In this document: positions 24,601 to 37,506 of the stretch, piece by piece | How positions within the stretch are numbered: position 1 is the stretch's first letter | How the letters are laid out: each line of letters opens with the position of its first letter | Assembly (NCBI RefSeq): GCF_036785885.1 | Contig: NC_092314.1 | Location: forward strand, 17,319,638 to 17,383,637 | Source of the DNA: Coffea arabica | Lineage: Eukaryota > Streptophyta > Magnoliopsida > Gentianales > Rubiaceae | Reading direction: 5' to 3' | Length of the DNA stretch: 64,000 nt | The notes under the pieces: generated by a model | The model's input: only the letters and a program-made list of their open reading frames with translations | Databases searched by the model: none | Told to the model about the DNA's origin: nothing | Program-made: the position numbers and the translations under genes

Positions 24601-26491
24601 TTTTTGCAATTAGATCCCTAATAGATTTGATTGCTTAAATAGAAGTTGCTTTTCTTCTATAATCATTGATTACACTTCATTTAAGTGTTTCAATTGATTG
24701 ATTTCATGTTTATTTCCATTTGTTATGATTTATTTGTTGATTAAATTGGTGCCTTAATGATTCTATTAATTTTGGAGTTAAATAGGGCGAATCCCATCCC
24801 CTGTTAGCTTCTACGTCAAGGGAGGTATCTTCTTGTGTCATTTTAAATTCTCCTATGTGCTCCTATGTGATTTTATGTGTGTAATTGCATGTTTTTGAAT
24901 GTTTTTATTTTATTTTATTTAGTTATTCATTTTTTTTAATTTTGTATATTTACTTTAATTTAATTTTTTATTATTTGAGAGGCATTTAAATGCCAAATTG
25001 TAATGGTTAGGTTATTATTTTATTTTTCACCCTTTTAGATTGTAGTTATGATCCCCGAATGTAATAGTTAGGCCTCCACTTGCTTTTATTTGTTTGTGTG
25101 CTTGCATGCTTGTGTGATTACGTGTTTACTCGCTCCTTTAGGATATTTGCATCTAAATATTGTGCTCACGTGTTATGTGCTACGTGCTCTTATATGTCTA
25201 TTTGTTTTAATTTATGTAGTATTTATTTTACTATGTATTGTTAATGCATGACGTCACTACACTAGTCCAACGCTAGTTGTGGCTTCTTCTTCCGTTTACT
25301 TGTTAGTCCAATACTAGTAAGGATTTTTAGAAATGGGTTAGTCCAACGCTAGACCCTTAGATTGTTCATGCATTAGATTCATTTTGTGTGACATTTATTA
25401 CATATTTCATGCATATTTTTATTCTAGGATCTTTTTCTCATTTGCATGATATTTTCTATTGTATTATCCTCTATCCCCTATCATTTATATGTGTTAATCA
25501 TAACATTTAGAATTGCATCTCATTTAAGCTAGTTCATTTGCTTGTTCATGTTAGGAGAATTATTCTTTGAACATGGGAAATGGGTGATTATAACTCTTTA
25601 GTTTAAATACCTCATTAATCTCTGTGTAAGAAAATTATGTCACGAGTTTTTGTCTCCCGTACCCATTATGTTGCATTCCTATTCTTTGGTCACTTATATC
25701 GTATGCATATAATTTAATTTTCTTTTCTCTTAACTTCATCATTCGCATACTCGTGACCCCTTCAAAAAATTATTTTGGCCTTTGCAAGTAATGCGATTGG
25801 TATCAATTAAATCTTTGAATGGATATTTTGTCCCTTTCGATATTTTTTATTTGCATCCATGTAGCAAATATCCAAATGTGATAAATTTAAGGGTTAGATT
25901 AAGAAAATTTTGACTAAATCACGCAACTAGCTTAGACTAGGTTGAAATGGTGCCTTAGATTTGAGATAATCGAACCTTTGCCTTCACTTATTCAATCGTG
26001 ATTTCCGAACTCATTTTCTCTGTTTTCAAAAATTTGGAGTTGTCAAAAAGGGTTTTATTTTATTTCAAAACACTTTTTCGGTGACTTGGCACACCCAAAT
26101 TCAATATCAAGTGGTGACTACTAATTTTTTTTAAAAATCTTTTTAGACTAAATTTTGGACTCAAATTGTCGTATTTTTAAAGTCTCATTTTAGGTCTTTT
26201 TTTTTTTTACTTGTTTTTAAATAAAATCATATTTTTATAAACATCATCTTATTTTGCCATCGCGAAAAAATGGGACGCGACAGGTTGAGGATGATGATGA
26301 GTTGTTGCAGGTTTTTATTTTTTCTTTTACTTTTGGTTTGGTCTTTGTATCCCACATATGGTAAATTATCTATTAAATAGGGGGTATTGTAATCATTTTA
26401 TTTAATCGAGAGAGGTCAGTGTAATTTTCTAAAATTAGAGGCAGTCGATGAAATTGTCAAAAACCTCAAGGGAGGTTTCTGAAATTATCCC
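21692..26491. mobile_element. Mutator-like non-autonomous element split by a solo LTR
   Basis: Long inverted ends: left 'ggaatgatttcagaaacctc' and the reverse complement of the right end 'gggataatttcagaaacctc', with similarity continuing at least 90 bases inward. An exact 9-base duplication 'aattttgaa' lies at 21683-21691 and 26492-26500, the size typical of Mutator. Without the 3.3 kb LTR at 22953-26282 the element is about 1.47 kb. Its own sequence (21692-22952 and 26283-26491) is AT-rich and shows no MURA-type transposase. Confidence 0.8.
22953..26282 (+). mobile_element. Solo LTR, Tat/Retand-like Ty3-gypsy
   Basis: The segment starts TGTTTAAAAAAATATAT and ends with 'cgcgaaaaaatgggacgcga' followed by CA, an end known from plant Tat-lineage LTRs. 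The flanks are 'aggtt' at 22948-22952 and 'aggtt' at 26282-26286, which shares its first base with the LTR end, so the exact right border is off by one. Inside are a purine-rich stretch (23050-23345) and many 'aggtccttaaact'-type phrases in the middle. Apparent frames in the purine-rich part are low-complexity and are not called as genes. No internal retroelement domains are present. Confidence 0.65.
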
Positions 26492-26500
26492 AATTTTGAA

Positions 26501-27239
26501 CTATAGATTCCACTTGTTTATGCAAGATATGTAATAAGTATATTAAAGTATTGAAAAATCCTATAGTAAGCAATATGTGAGTAAACACACAAATAAACTA
26601 AAGAATATCTCATTGATTTTAGGAATTTCTATGTTTGTATATATGATTTAGTAATGTCGTGATTTATTGTCGCTTGTGGTAGGTGAAATTTAATTTACAT
26701 TCACTTTTTCTAGGTGGATTCTAAAATATTTTTCTTTTTTTGTCACTTAATACATTAAAGTATTTATTTATAGATCTATGAAAATCGAAAAACAAAGAAG
26801 GAAGATCCTTTATAGAAATTCTACTAAAAAAGAATTCATTGAAAAACAAAGCGGTTAATCAATTCATCGAAATTGTTCCAAATATTCGAGGTACATGCGG
26901 TTCTAATATCTAAAGTTTAGACAAAAATAAATACAATCTCAAATGATCAATTTCTAAGCACATTTAGTCTTATTAATTAATATTTGTCAATTGGTACTGG
27001 AATTTGATTATACGCCAGCAATTATTTTTCTTTAAAAAAAGTTTATTAATTCCAAATTAACTCACGCATGGCAGAGCCTTGATTGGGAAGCCATTTTTCA
27101 TCAAAATATTTTTACGTTTTTAGTAAATAAATTTTTAATTATTTTTTTATCTTACATATATTAAATTATTATAGTATATTTTTTAAAAAACTTCAAAAAA
27201 ATTGCAATGCATACAGGTGTATCTGAATTTATTTTATGT
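26501..27239. other. AT-rich spacer
   Basis: No gene, clear repeat or element border is recognised here. Confidence 0.4.
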
Positions 27240-28405
27240 CACTACCCATCGGCCAACCTGGCCTCCCCTGCCGCGATAACCTTCTCCTTGCTTGAGGAAG
27301 CATCAATCGCCCTTCGCCTTCTCCGCCACCCGCATTCTGTACTTTTAACGGGTCTTGACGAGACAAGATTGGCCTAAAGATTGGTACGGAGATTAGTTTC
27401 TTATTGTTTTTGGCGTATATTTCTTGCATTGTCTTTGATTAATTTTGGGAAAACAGAGACGTCTTTTAGTTTGGCCCAGAGTTGAAATGGGTTTGTTTGG
27501 GCATTCAGCTGCATTCATGATTTGTGCGTAGTAGATGTTTGATGATATGCCAAAAAGAAATGTAAAATTATCTATTCGAGAGCTCAATAGTAGCTAGTGA
27601 AAAGTGTTTAATCATTAAGTTGGGAAGTGAAAAAAAAAATTGCGTTGGGGTTTTATCCTGGTTTTGCAGCAACTTTGATTATGTGCGGTCACCTTATGTA
27701 TTTTTCATTTTTATGAATCCCAATTAGCTTCTCAAAACATGTAGTAGAGCATTGTGATTTGCCTATTTGCTTTCTTTGTTGTTCTGTTCGGAGTTGTATA
27801 GTTTACTTAACTGTGTTTATTCTCATTTGTACCCTAACTTATTCCCATCTGTACTCTGCTAGAGCAAACTAGCTGCCTGACTTGGTTTGAATTGATCTAT
27901 TCCCACCCTTTTGGTGCATCTTTATTTGGGTTCATGTCGTGTACCTCTTGTTGTTTCCATCATAAGAAGAACATTGTTGCATTTGAGATCTTAAGTTTGC
28001 CACAAAATTGAGTTAAAAGCAGATGCTAACATGTAACTTTTACCGGGTAATAACAAAATATCAAAATTTGGGAACCAGATCAGATAATTATTGACCTTAA
28101 GAACCTTTCAATACTTAAACTATGCATTTATTAAAATGTATCTGAATGGATTTGAAATAAAAAAGTTTAGTACTAACAACAAGGCACACCCTAGTAGATC
28201 CATCATATCACGTCTTCAAGCGCTATTAAACCTTTTTCCTTGAATTCAAATGTTTAATCCTAATTGCAGAAGGTAGCAATGAGAACACCATTTTTCGATT
28301 TGACGTTTTAATTGCTAGAGTACCTTGTTAACTTATTCTCCAGGATTGAATCAAATTCCACTGAAAAACCTGATCTGTCTTCCATTGTTGAGAAACTAGC
28401 AGCTA
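27240..28405 (+). promoter_or_regulatory. ARL2 upstream region, probable 5' UTR with leader intron
   Basis: A relatively GC-rich patch at 27240-27375 stands out from the AT-rich surroundings and could be the first, non-coding exon and core promoter. Just before the coding start, 'acttattctccag' at 28331-28343 is a good splice acceptor, followed by 62 bases of leader to the ATG at 28406. A leader intron of about 950 bases is therefore likely, but its donor is not fixed. Confidence 0.4.
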
Positions 28406-30641
28406 ATGGGGCTTCTGAGCATAATTCGGAAGATCAAGCGTAAAGAAAAGGAAATGCGGATTCTTATGGTGTATGTATCGAGAGCCCAGTTGCCCCTTTC
28501 CTTTGTTTTGTCATTTTCAAGTTCAGTCTTTAGATCTAACCTTCAGCTTTGATTTTATTCTTGAGACAGAGGCCTGGATAACTCTGGTAAGACGACAATT
28601 GTGATGAAAATTAATGGGGAAGACACCAGTGTTATTAGTCCCACGCTTGGCTTCAACATCAAGACTATTATCTATGAAAAGTATTCTTCTCGCTTCTCCA
28701 AATTTTTGCTACTTTTTTGAAGTTTCGGCTTGTTCATATCTATTTTTAATAGTTCTGGAGAAAAAGAAAAAAAAAAAGAAAGGATATTTGAGACATCTTT
28801 AAGAAGGGGATTTTTTTTTAATGGCTTGATTGTAGTCTCACTTGCAGAGCTTCTTTTTCATTATAATATCTGGATGGGCTTTCTGGGGTTTTCATTCTGA
28901 AGAGGCAATCTAGCAATCACATGGGTGACCATGTTCTAGGTGCAGAAGTTGGGGCTTCAGTTTGTCTCTGTTAAAGATAAAATGAGCTTGTTCTGTCATT
29001 ATATTGCTTGAGAACTTTAGTGGATCTTATATGAAATTGGTGTGGATCGTGAAGAAGGAATTTTTGTGGATATAGTTGAAAATAGAACATTGAGTCCTAT
29101 CAGTTGTATTAACTCTAATTAAATTTGATTTCTCTGTTGGTTGTGGTTTTGATGGATGAGCTGCTAGAATAAACTGTGTAATTGGCAGGTATACTCTGAA
29201 TATTTGGGATGTTGGGGGACAGAAAACAATTAGATCTTACTGGAGGAACTATTTCGAGCAGACTGATGGATTGGTTTGGGTTGTGGACAGTTCAGATCTT
29301 AGAAGGCTAGATGACTGCAAATATGAATTGCATAATCTTTTGAAAGAAGAGGTATATCTTATGTTCGTAATTGTTTTGCTCAGTTTGAGACCTGTTTTCC
29401 TATTTAAAAGAAGAAACTTGTGGTCTTTAGTTAGGCTATGGATTACATTTTCATTTTGCTAAATTTTGACAGTGATTAATTTCCTACCATAGCTTTAACT
29501 GATCACCCTGACATCCACAATTGCAATTTATTCACTTTCAATTTTGCTATTTGTGGCATACTGCTCCATTTCATATGGTCGACTTGGTAATCTCATGGAC
29601 ATCATAACACGCATCATTGTTATGTGGGGAAGGATATAATAATGTTTCCCCCTTCAGCATAAAAATCTTCAGACTAGTGATATCCCATGCTGAGGTATTG
29701 TACTTGGAACTTGGCAAATTGACATGGTCATGACTAGAAAGAATGAAAGATAAAAAATATCTGTATACCTTATCCAGTTGTTTGAAGTAGAAGACACAAA
29801 GTGCCATTCCATGGTGACCTCATAGCCTTCAAGTCCTAGTTTCCTAATCTTAACAGTTTCTCTATTTTTGGTATATGGGGATAAAAATTTGATTAGCTCA
29901 TTTCTTACTCACCTGGTATAAATTGGGAAAGTCAAGTTTGTCCCTTTCCCTGTCTATACCTATTAAAATCCCGGGCAAATAATGTTGTCTAATGTCACTG
30001 GTCCATAAAACTGCCTCAGTTTCCTGGATTGAAAAGCTGTACACTTACTTTCCAAAAAATGTTTAGATTGTTTTTGAAATTGTTGGATTTTTAACACTTA
30101 CTCTCTCTCTCTCTCTCTCTCTCTGCTTTTTTGATGTGAAATGACAGAGGCTATCAGGAGCATCATTGTTGATTTTTGCAAACAAGCAGGATATACAAGG
30201 TTCTCTCTCTCCGGATGAAATAGCTAAAGTAAGCCTGAAGGCCATCAAATCAGGCTCCTTTTTGCTAGAATAATCTTCTTTTTTTTTCTTCTATTTTTGT
30301 TTCTTCTCCTATAATTGAAAGAGAACGGAGGCCTAAGGATTATACATGCAGGATGGCAGTCTATATCTGGATTTGCTTCATATTCCTGATTCATATGAGA
30401 GCAGTGTTTCTGGAGTGGATATATATTCCTGAATCATATGAATAAAACTGTACAATGTTGAGACCAAATCCTTTACTCATCTTCTTCTTGTTTTATTGAT
30501 TAGGTACTCAACTTAGAAGCTATGGATAAAAGTCGACATTGGAGAATTGTGGGATGTAGTGCATACACTGGAGAGGGGTTACTTGATGGATTTGATTGGT
30601 TGGTCCAAGATATTGCCTCTCGCATCTATATGCTTGATTAG
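28406..30641 (+). CDS. ARL2: ARL2 (TITAN5-type) ADP-ribosylation factor-like GTPase, complete
   Basis: Five coding exons join cleanly: 28406-28470, 28570-28680, 29189-29351, 30148-30228 and 30504-30641, giving 186 codons, or 185 residues, the usual ARL2 length. The start is [20 protein letters not shown], with glycine 2 as in the ARF family. Nucleotide-binding motifs are all present: P-loop GLDNSGKTT (from about residue 23), switch I threonine in [18 protein letters not shown] and the SAYTGEGL segment. ARL2 binds tubulin cofactor D and is needed for microtubule assembly; the Arabidopsis orthologue is TITAN5, whose loss gives giant endosperm nuclei. All borders are GT-AG. Intron 3 holds a (CT)12 tract shortly before its acceptor. 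No damage is seen, so it is probably functional. Confidence 0.95.
30101..30124 (+). repeat. (CT)12 microsatellite in ARL2 intron
   Basis: A perfect CT run lies 23 bases before exon 4 and extends the polypyrimidine tract used for splicing. Confidence 0.9.
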
Positions 30642-31243
30642 GCTGCACTGTCTTGGATAACATCATTGGCACAAGATCTTGTTGTTTAGTTTTTACTGAC
30701 CAGTGTAAACCTCTAGATGTCTTAATTGTGCACTTTCATCTTCCTTGGGATTAAGAGACTATGGAAAGCTTTAGCCAGACAAATGTTCATAGAAATTTGT
30801 ATTTGGAAAAACAGAGGATATTCTCTAGTGTCTTACTACAGTATTTGAATCTTAAGTGCATTGTTTTGTTACAGCGGGGTGTATTTTAGGTGGTACATTT
30901 CCTCCATTTTTTTCGGGGCTATCCAAACCCCCCCACCCCAACCCCCGGCCCCCCACCAAATCGGTTTCTTGTGCTTTGGATGGCTGAAGGGCATGATACA
31001 GATCCTCAGCCTGGTATCTGGTGGAAGTCCTGACTAGTTCAGGCATTGGTCAACAATCTCTCGGGATTTGTTTTACATCAATAACACTCAACAATCTAAT
31101 TAAGCAAGCTCTATTTCTGCTTAAGCTATGCTGAGACGCTAATTGATTTAGGACAAGTTAGTGAACCCAAACCCTGGTGATTGCGGTTTAGTAAAAATAC
31201 ATTAACAAAGATATTAAAATCTTCACTGGAAGGTTTTTGATGT
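30642..31243 (+). other. ARL2 3' UTR and spacer
   Basis: The first 200 bases or so are likely 3' UTR. A cytosine-rich patch lies at 30927-30957. No gene is recognised here. Confidence 0.45.
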
Positions 31244-31671
31244 ATGGCAAAAATTTACATTTTCTCAAAATTTCAAGATTGTTCTCTTCAGTTCCTCGCT
31301 AAAGTGTCAGCTAGGCACAGAATTGACGCTGAGACAACGGTTCCCCACTTTTTGGTACCCAACTACTCCAGCAGGCCTCAAAATGTTGGCAACTTTGTTG
31401 AGGTCCAATCAACTTTAAGCCCGGTAATTCTTGCTCTTATAGTGCATGGTGCACTGTTTTTCTTTCTTTCTTAATGTTTGAGTCTTTGTTATGTGGGTTG
31501 ATCAGCACTTTGTTCCAGCTCTAGATTTGTAAAAGGGATTCAGAAAACTAATCATGCTTTCTTCCTTATTTCAGGATACCAGATTTGTTTACAAGCATTA
31601 TGCTACGTTGTACTTTGTGATTGATTTTGATCATTCTGAAAATGTGCTCGCTATGCTTGACTTGATTCAAG
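31244..31671 (+). pseudogene. AP-3 complex sigma adaptin gene fragment, intron-containing
   Basis: Two neighbouring exons of a sigma-adaptin gene are recognisable. The first ends at 31423 and encodes RPQNVGNFVEVQSTLSP; the second, 31575-31671, encodes DTRFVYKHYATLYF and later ENVLAMLDLIQ. The VYKHYATLYF and LAMLDLIQ blocks are typical of the AP-3 small subunit, which sits in the coat that sorts cargo to the vacuole. The intron (31424-31574) has GT-AG borders, so this is a piece of genomic DNA rather than a processed copy. Upstream coding sequence (31244-31370) is degenerate, and no exons for the start or the C-terminal part are seen nearby. Confidence 0.68.
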
Positions 31672-32094
31672 GTACATCTCTCAACCATTTAAGCATCAAA
31701 GCATGTCTTTTATATCTATAGGTTGCGCCATTACGCTGATAAGTTTCCTTCTATTGGAGTTAGATAAAGTAACAAATAAATGCATCATGTAGAATATGAC
31801 TTTTTTCTGATCATAGATTATGTATTCGTTCAGAAAGTTGAGATGCATTAGAGCAAAACACTTCATTTTAGGAATTGTTGAAATGGAAAGACAAAACCTT
31901 AACACTAACAGATGAAACATCTGATTTTCTGGCAAGTTAATGGAATTACTGCTACTGCCAATCCATAAATGAAGAGCATTTGATGGACTTACTGTTTTGC
32001 CTGCTTTTACAGCTGAGTATTGCTTGTATTTTGTTATCACCGTCAATGAATTTTGGATCATTCACCTTTGATAACATATTGTAGCCGTGCTTTG

Positions 32095-32270
32095 GCTCAA
32101 TTTGCAGTTAAGTCAGTTAGGATACTTGACTGGGAGGGATCATTCCCATCTTGGTTATCAGAACTAGCTAGGAAAGATATGGAAGTAGTTACCCCGTTTT
32201 GTAATTAACTCTTGTAATTTCAAGTGTTAATATATATAAAATTGGTATCGTTTGTTGGAAAAAAAAAAAT
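32095..32270 (+). mobile_element. Possible short LINE 3' tail
   Basis: A short open stretch with WLSELARKDMEVV runs to a stop, followed by a T-rich 3' UTR-like segment and an A run at 32261-32270. This resembles the last bases of a plant LINE, but no clear domain or target duplication is seen. Confidence 0.35.
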
Positions 32271-32961
32271 TGTGTGGATGCGAATGTGGATCTTGCATAT
32301 CATTTATCCACCTTAGCATAGTTGCGTAACATTCATTTGGTTGATGGAATCCGCCAGGTAAAGATTGAGGGATTTTTTGTATTCAACTTCTGAACTCTCT
32401 TTCAATTTTTGTAAGTCATTGGACAAATGCTTCAGAAATGTGTGCGAATTGAATATATTATTCAATTGTAACAAAGTTTTATTACTGCTCTTCCTTTCTA
32501 TATTTCTTTTTCATAGTTAGGGATTACAAACTCCCTGCACTAGATTGATATTCCAGTACCTCTAGTGGTTAGAACTCCTTTTTCAAGTTATACAACCTTC
32601 ATGAACCTACATTCTCAATCACTCAATAACATTTTATTTGGATTTTTATATATTCCAAGTGGCAAAATTTCAGATTTACTCTGCCGTTAACACCTCCAAT
32701 GATTCTCAACTTAAGCCATCATGAATCTACCTTCTCAATTATAGATTGGTATATAGCTAGATACTATAGTTGCCCTTTGTTCGCGTGCATCTTTTTCTGT
32801 TTGCCAGTTAGCCCTTCTATTTCAATATCTGCCATTAATAAATGTTGCTCTGCTTCAAATATATACTTCAGAAATAAATCGCTACCAATAAAAAAAAAAT
32901 TTAGGGATGAAATTGATCATTTTTCGTATGGATATAGATAATTTTTTTATACACTGTCAAC

Positions 32962-32997
<36 letters not shown>

Positions 32998-33666
32998 TTT
33001 ACACTAATTCTCTTTTGTACTAGTCATAGAAATGTAGACTCTTATTGTTTGGGAATGTTAAAAGTCAAACAATCTACTTTTTGGAAAAAAAAAATCTACT
33101 TTTTGAGAATTAAGCAGATCTTGACATTAGTGTATTGATACTGATAATTATTTAGATCTTTCAAACTTTACTATTCAAATTCAAAATTTGAATTTTATGA
33201 TAGATTTTATCAACAAAAACACAAAGGCATAAGAGAGGGGATGCTTTGACTATTTGGACCTGAAAAATATTTTTACTGATAAAACATTATAATTTCATTA
33301 AAATCTGTATGAATTGCAGAAGTTAGATCATCAAACATACACAGATATCAAAGAACAGATTTGAAAAATAAATACTACACATTTGAAGAGCAGAAAAATA
33401 GTTAGAAATTGTATTATGAAGCCCCAAATTTAAAAATGAGAGCTAAAGTAATTGTATCTCCATGGACATCTGTGCACGTTTCAAATTGTCAAATCTGCTG
33501 ATTAACTATTTCAAATCTAGATATTATGATGAGATCTACCAAATAGTTCCAAAAAATTTCAGATCTGATAATCAAAATTTGAAAAAACTCAGATATAAAA
33601 AAGAAAATTGAAAAAAAAAACTATCACTAGAAATTCATAGGAAAGAATAAAAATCTCACTACAAAG
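32271..33666. other. AT-rich spacer with a (TA)n tract
   Basis: No gene is recognised. A (TA) run of about 15 units lies at 32964-32994. Confidence 0.45.
32964..32994. repeat. (TA)n microsatellite
   Basis: Uninterrupted TA repeat of about 31 bases. Confidence 0.9.
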
Positions 33667-34208
33667 TAGGAATGGCAAAGGGGTGGGGGTGGGGCGGAGG
33701 ACCCGCTGCCCACTAATTGCCCCCTCCCTTGTCCTGCCTCACTTCCCTTATGGAACTAATAAAATTTGTCATATAATTTCATTGTAGTCAAAGTTTTACA
33801 AATAATTAATTACTAAAATATCAACACATCATTGAGTCATTATCCATTGTAATTTTACAATTGAAATCCATAAAATTAATCAAAAAACTATTTGAATACA
33901 ATAAAAAAATATGATGAAACAAATACAATTAAAGTAGTCAAGTTTTTACTTTTGAAGCAAATACAATCACTAAATTATTATTGTATTTTTTTTTGAGAAA
34001 AAAGTGTTATTGTGTTAAATGTAATTAGGAATATAGGATAAATGTATTAGTAAATTTAGTATAACTAATTAATAATTTCTATTAGTAGACATGTATAATT
34101 ATTCGCATAATTGACAATATCAATTATATTACATATGCTAATATATATTGTATAACACTTATAACTAATAATAATATTATTATAATTTTGTAACAAATTA
34201 AATTAAAT

Positions 34209-34244
34209 ATTATATATATATGTGTGTGTGTGTGTGTGTATATA
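34209..34244. repeat. (TA)n(TG)n compound microsatellite
   Basis: TA repeats pass directly into about nine TG units and back to TA, inside the MITE's left half. Confidence 0.85.
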
Positions 34245-34294
34245 ATTTTTTTATTGGTGGCAGGGTGGGGGTATACTCCCCTGCTCCCTACCCC

Positions 34295-37200
34295 TGTGAC
34301 GACCTTACCTCCCTTTAGGGCGTAATCTAAAGTTTAACAGACTGTTTGTCTAATTCTCATTAGAACTCATTCAAAATCTTCCAATCAATAGCATTAACTC
34401 CAAAATAACCATTAAAACACTACAATTAAACGTTACAAACTATCCAACATTCCAAATCATCCATATTTATGTGTCCAACTAAATGGATCAAAATATAAGT
34501 TGTTCAATCAATTCACTAACAAATAAGATTGCAATTTACTTAAATCAAAGACTTCAAATCTCAAATTCACTATTTCTCGGTTCCACGTTTCCAACCCATG
34601 TTAAGGAAAACAAACTAAAAAGGTGAGTTTATACCTAGCGAGGTTCTAAGAAAACAAGTAATTTTAAACACACAATTTCATAATTTTAGTAACATAACAG
34701 GAATAACAAACCAATTAATAATAGGATAATTGGTGAAATAATTCTTAACCAATAGCACAATCAATATCAAAAGATATAGTACTGATATGGACTCTAGAGG
34801 TGGGTCTCATCAGTTTTCAGATGTAGCACTTAGCTCCGTTAAGTAATTCATTTCATGACTTCTTGCAATCACTTCGCACTCCACAAATCTCCTCCTTATA
34901 TCCTCCAAAACGGTAAACAATCCCCTTCAATCTTGAGTCACTTCCCCAAGTAAACAGTATCCAACATTCTCCTCCTTCCAGTATTGGTGATCACCTCGGT
35001 GGGTAATAATTGAGTATACCAATAAACGGTATCCAAGAACTATACCTATTTGACCAAGCCCGTTGCTACCTCGAATAGGCTGACTATCGATGGGGTTCGG
35101 ACCCAATAACGGTCATGCACAGTTACAGTATTAGTTGGTCAATTATCAATTTTCAAACTCAACTAACATGAGTGCGATAAAGTACATTCCCGACTTAGAA
35201 GGCGAGGGACAATTGATATACATTTTACAATGAGTCACTAACGATATTTCCAAAATTCACTTAGGTCGAGTGCAATAAAATATGCACTCGCCTTTCAGTA
35301 AAATAGTAGCAATTATTAAACTTCATTCTAAACAATTCAAACACCAATAATCCAACAAGCATTAGTCAACTAAACACATAACGTTTATTGTTCATCATAT
35401 TTTCAATCATTACAAACAAATGTAGAACACTCACCAAATCGAGTGAAAAGTCAAGCCTCGACTTCCGGGTTTCCTTCTATCTCACCATCGACTCCTGAAA
35501 CATGCCCAAACTATAATTACTAGACCTTTCGACACTACTAACTTTCTTTCCAAAATTACTAAATTATCATGGTCAAATCAAGTGGAATAATACATGAAAC
35601 TCTAGTTTAAAAGGGTTGTCAAACATGTGAGTAAAAAGGTATAAAGGTTTGTAACCAAATTCTTGGAAATAAGGTTGGAAACCTTACTCTCACTCTCGGC
35701 TTCTTTTGACAGAATTTTCTCACCAAGATTACATCAAATTTTCTCCAAAAACAGTAAATTTATTTATGCATGTCATGATTAAAGCATTAAAAGTTTAATA
35801 AGCCAATATGTGCAAGTTTGCAGCCAACATTTTATTGTTAAATCTGAAAAAAATGGTGGTTACAGTGACTCTCGGGCTTCAAACAGAAAATTCCAGCATT
35901 TCCATTCAAATTTTCTCTTATAGCTTTTAGATTTAGCATGCCAAAACTTGTGATTACCCTTTAACAGGCATATCACATGAATTTACAGTAAAATGGCAAC
36001 AAAATTTCAAAATAAAGACTGAAATTTAACCATGATTCAGGGTTGGAAATTTTTATCCTAAAATAGGCTACATGCATGTTGATTTCTAACCAAAATTTCA
36101 ACTTTCCTTCTTGATTCAAGCATAAATCATGCAATATATCATAAGGTGACTATAAGGAATGAATTTCCTAGAAAAATCTCAACAAAATGGAAGTTACAAG
36201 CTGAAAAACATAGCTCACATCCTATAGTTCAAACTGGAAATTTCTGGCAGGCTATCTTCAATTTTCTCACCAAAATAGCACCCTGCTCTTACATTCAACC
36301 ATAAATCACACACAATAACATGTTCATAACATAAGGTGGGATATTAATCAAGCATTGTCCAGAAAAACTCAACAAAAATTGCAACTAAGAGCTGAAAATT
36401 CAAGCTTTCTCGACGGCTCAAAGCTGGAAAATTTTCCAACAAGAAGACAGTTTGTTAAACAAATTTTTCTCCAATAAAACTCTTTATTTTTCACTCAAAT
36501 CCAACATGCATGTGAAGATTAATGTGTTATAAAGTATATTGAACAACAATGTGAAATTTTGCAGCCAAAATTTCACAGAGAAAAACTGAAAAATTCTCTC
36601 TCCCTCACTTGGCCAGTCAAATAAGTTTTCCAGCAGTTCCTTCAAACTTTTTCCATCCAAGTTATCAACTTTCCACTAGATTCAAAGGTAAACATACTAT
36701 ATATATCATGCAAAGCAAGAAATAAGACATATATTATGCATTCCTAGTAAAATTCCTCCAAAAATCTGAATGAAAAGCTTTGGAACAAGACTATCCATCA
36801 CATGCTTAAGAACTAAAATATCCAACAACATATAGGTTTCTAACACCAGTTTCTACTTCTATCCATCTTCAAATCAAGCATGCATCTATATCTCCCTCAA
36901 GTATATGAAAAAACTGAAATTTTCTTAGCCATAATACCTTATCTTTTTGCTACAATTCAAGCTGGAGAGTTGGCTTGCTTCCCTTCTTCCCCTTGGTTCA
37001 AGCAGGTTGGATGGATAGCTTCCTCTCTTGCCTTCACTCTCTATTCTCTCTTGGCTGAATGGTTGGTGCAAGACACAAGTTTTTCACTGAATTCTCTCTA
37101 CTTTCTAGGCTGGAAAATAAAGGAGGAAGAGGTCTCTCAAACTCTTTACCCTCTCAGATAATGGAGGCAAGACACAATTTTTCTGGTAAAAAAGAGTTTT

Positions 37201-37506
37201 GTATCTTGCAAGGTAACCAACAGTTGGCACACACTCTACACCACTTGTCAATCATGCATGAGTCAAAAGTTAATCTAACAATTACCCCACATTTCTATAT
37301 TATCATGCTATGACCCTACTAGTTTCTTACTCTAGTTAGTGTTAATTCCTATAAGGGTTGATCCTACTCTAATTTAGGGTACATTCAACTTGTTTAATCA
37401 CAAAAAACAAGTAAACGCATAAATTAAATAATAACAAGCAGATTGCAACACATTCAAATTTCTAGATGAAAACATATATTATACAAATAATTTTCGGGCT
37501 CTCATA
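34295..37506 (-). mobile_element. Solo LTR, Tekay/Del-like Ty3-gypsy (third copy)
   Basis: Plus-strand ends are TGTGACGACCTTACC and GGGCTCTCATA (expected CTCACA, one change). The start block ('ctttagggcgtaatctaaag') and overall length (3212 bases) match the copies at 9805 and 18112. Flanking pentamers 'acccc' and 'gccct' do not match, so the target duplication has decayed or the right border is slightly off. No internal coding domains are present. Confidence 0.72.
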
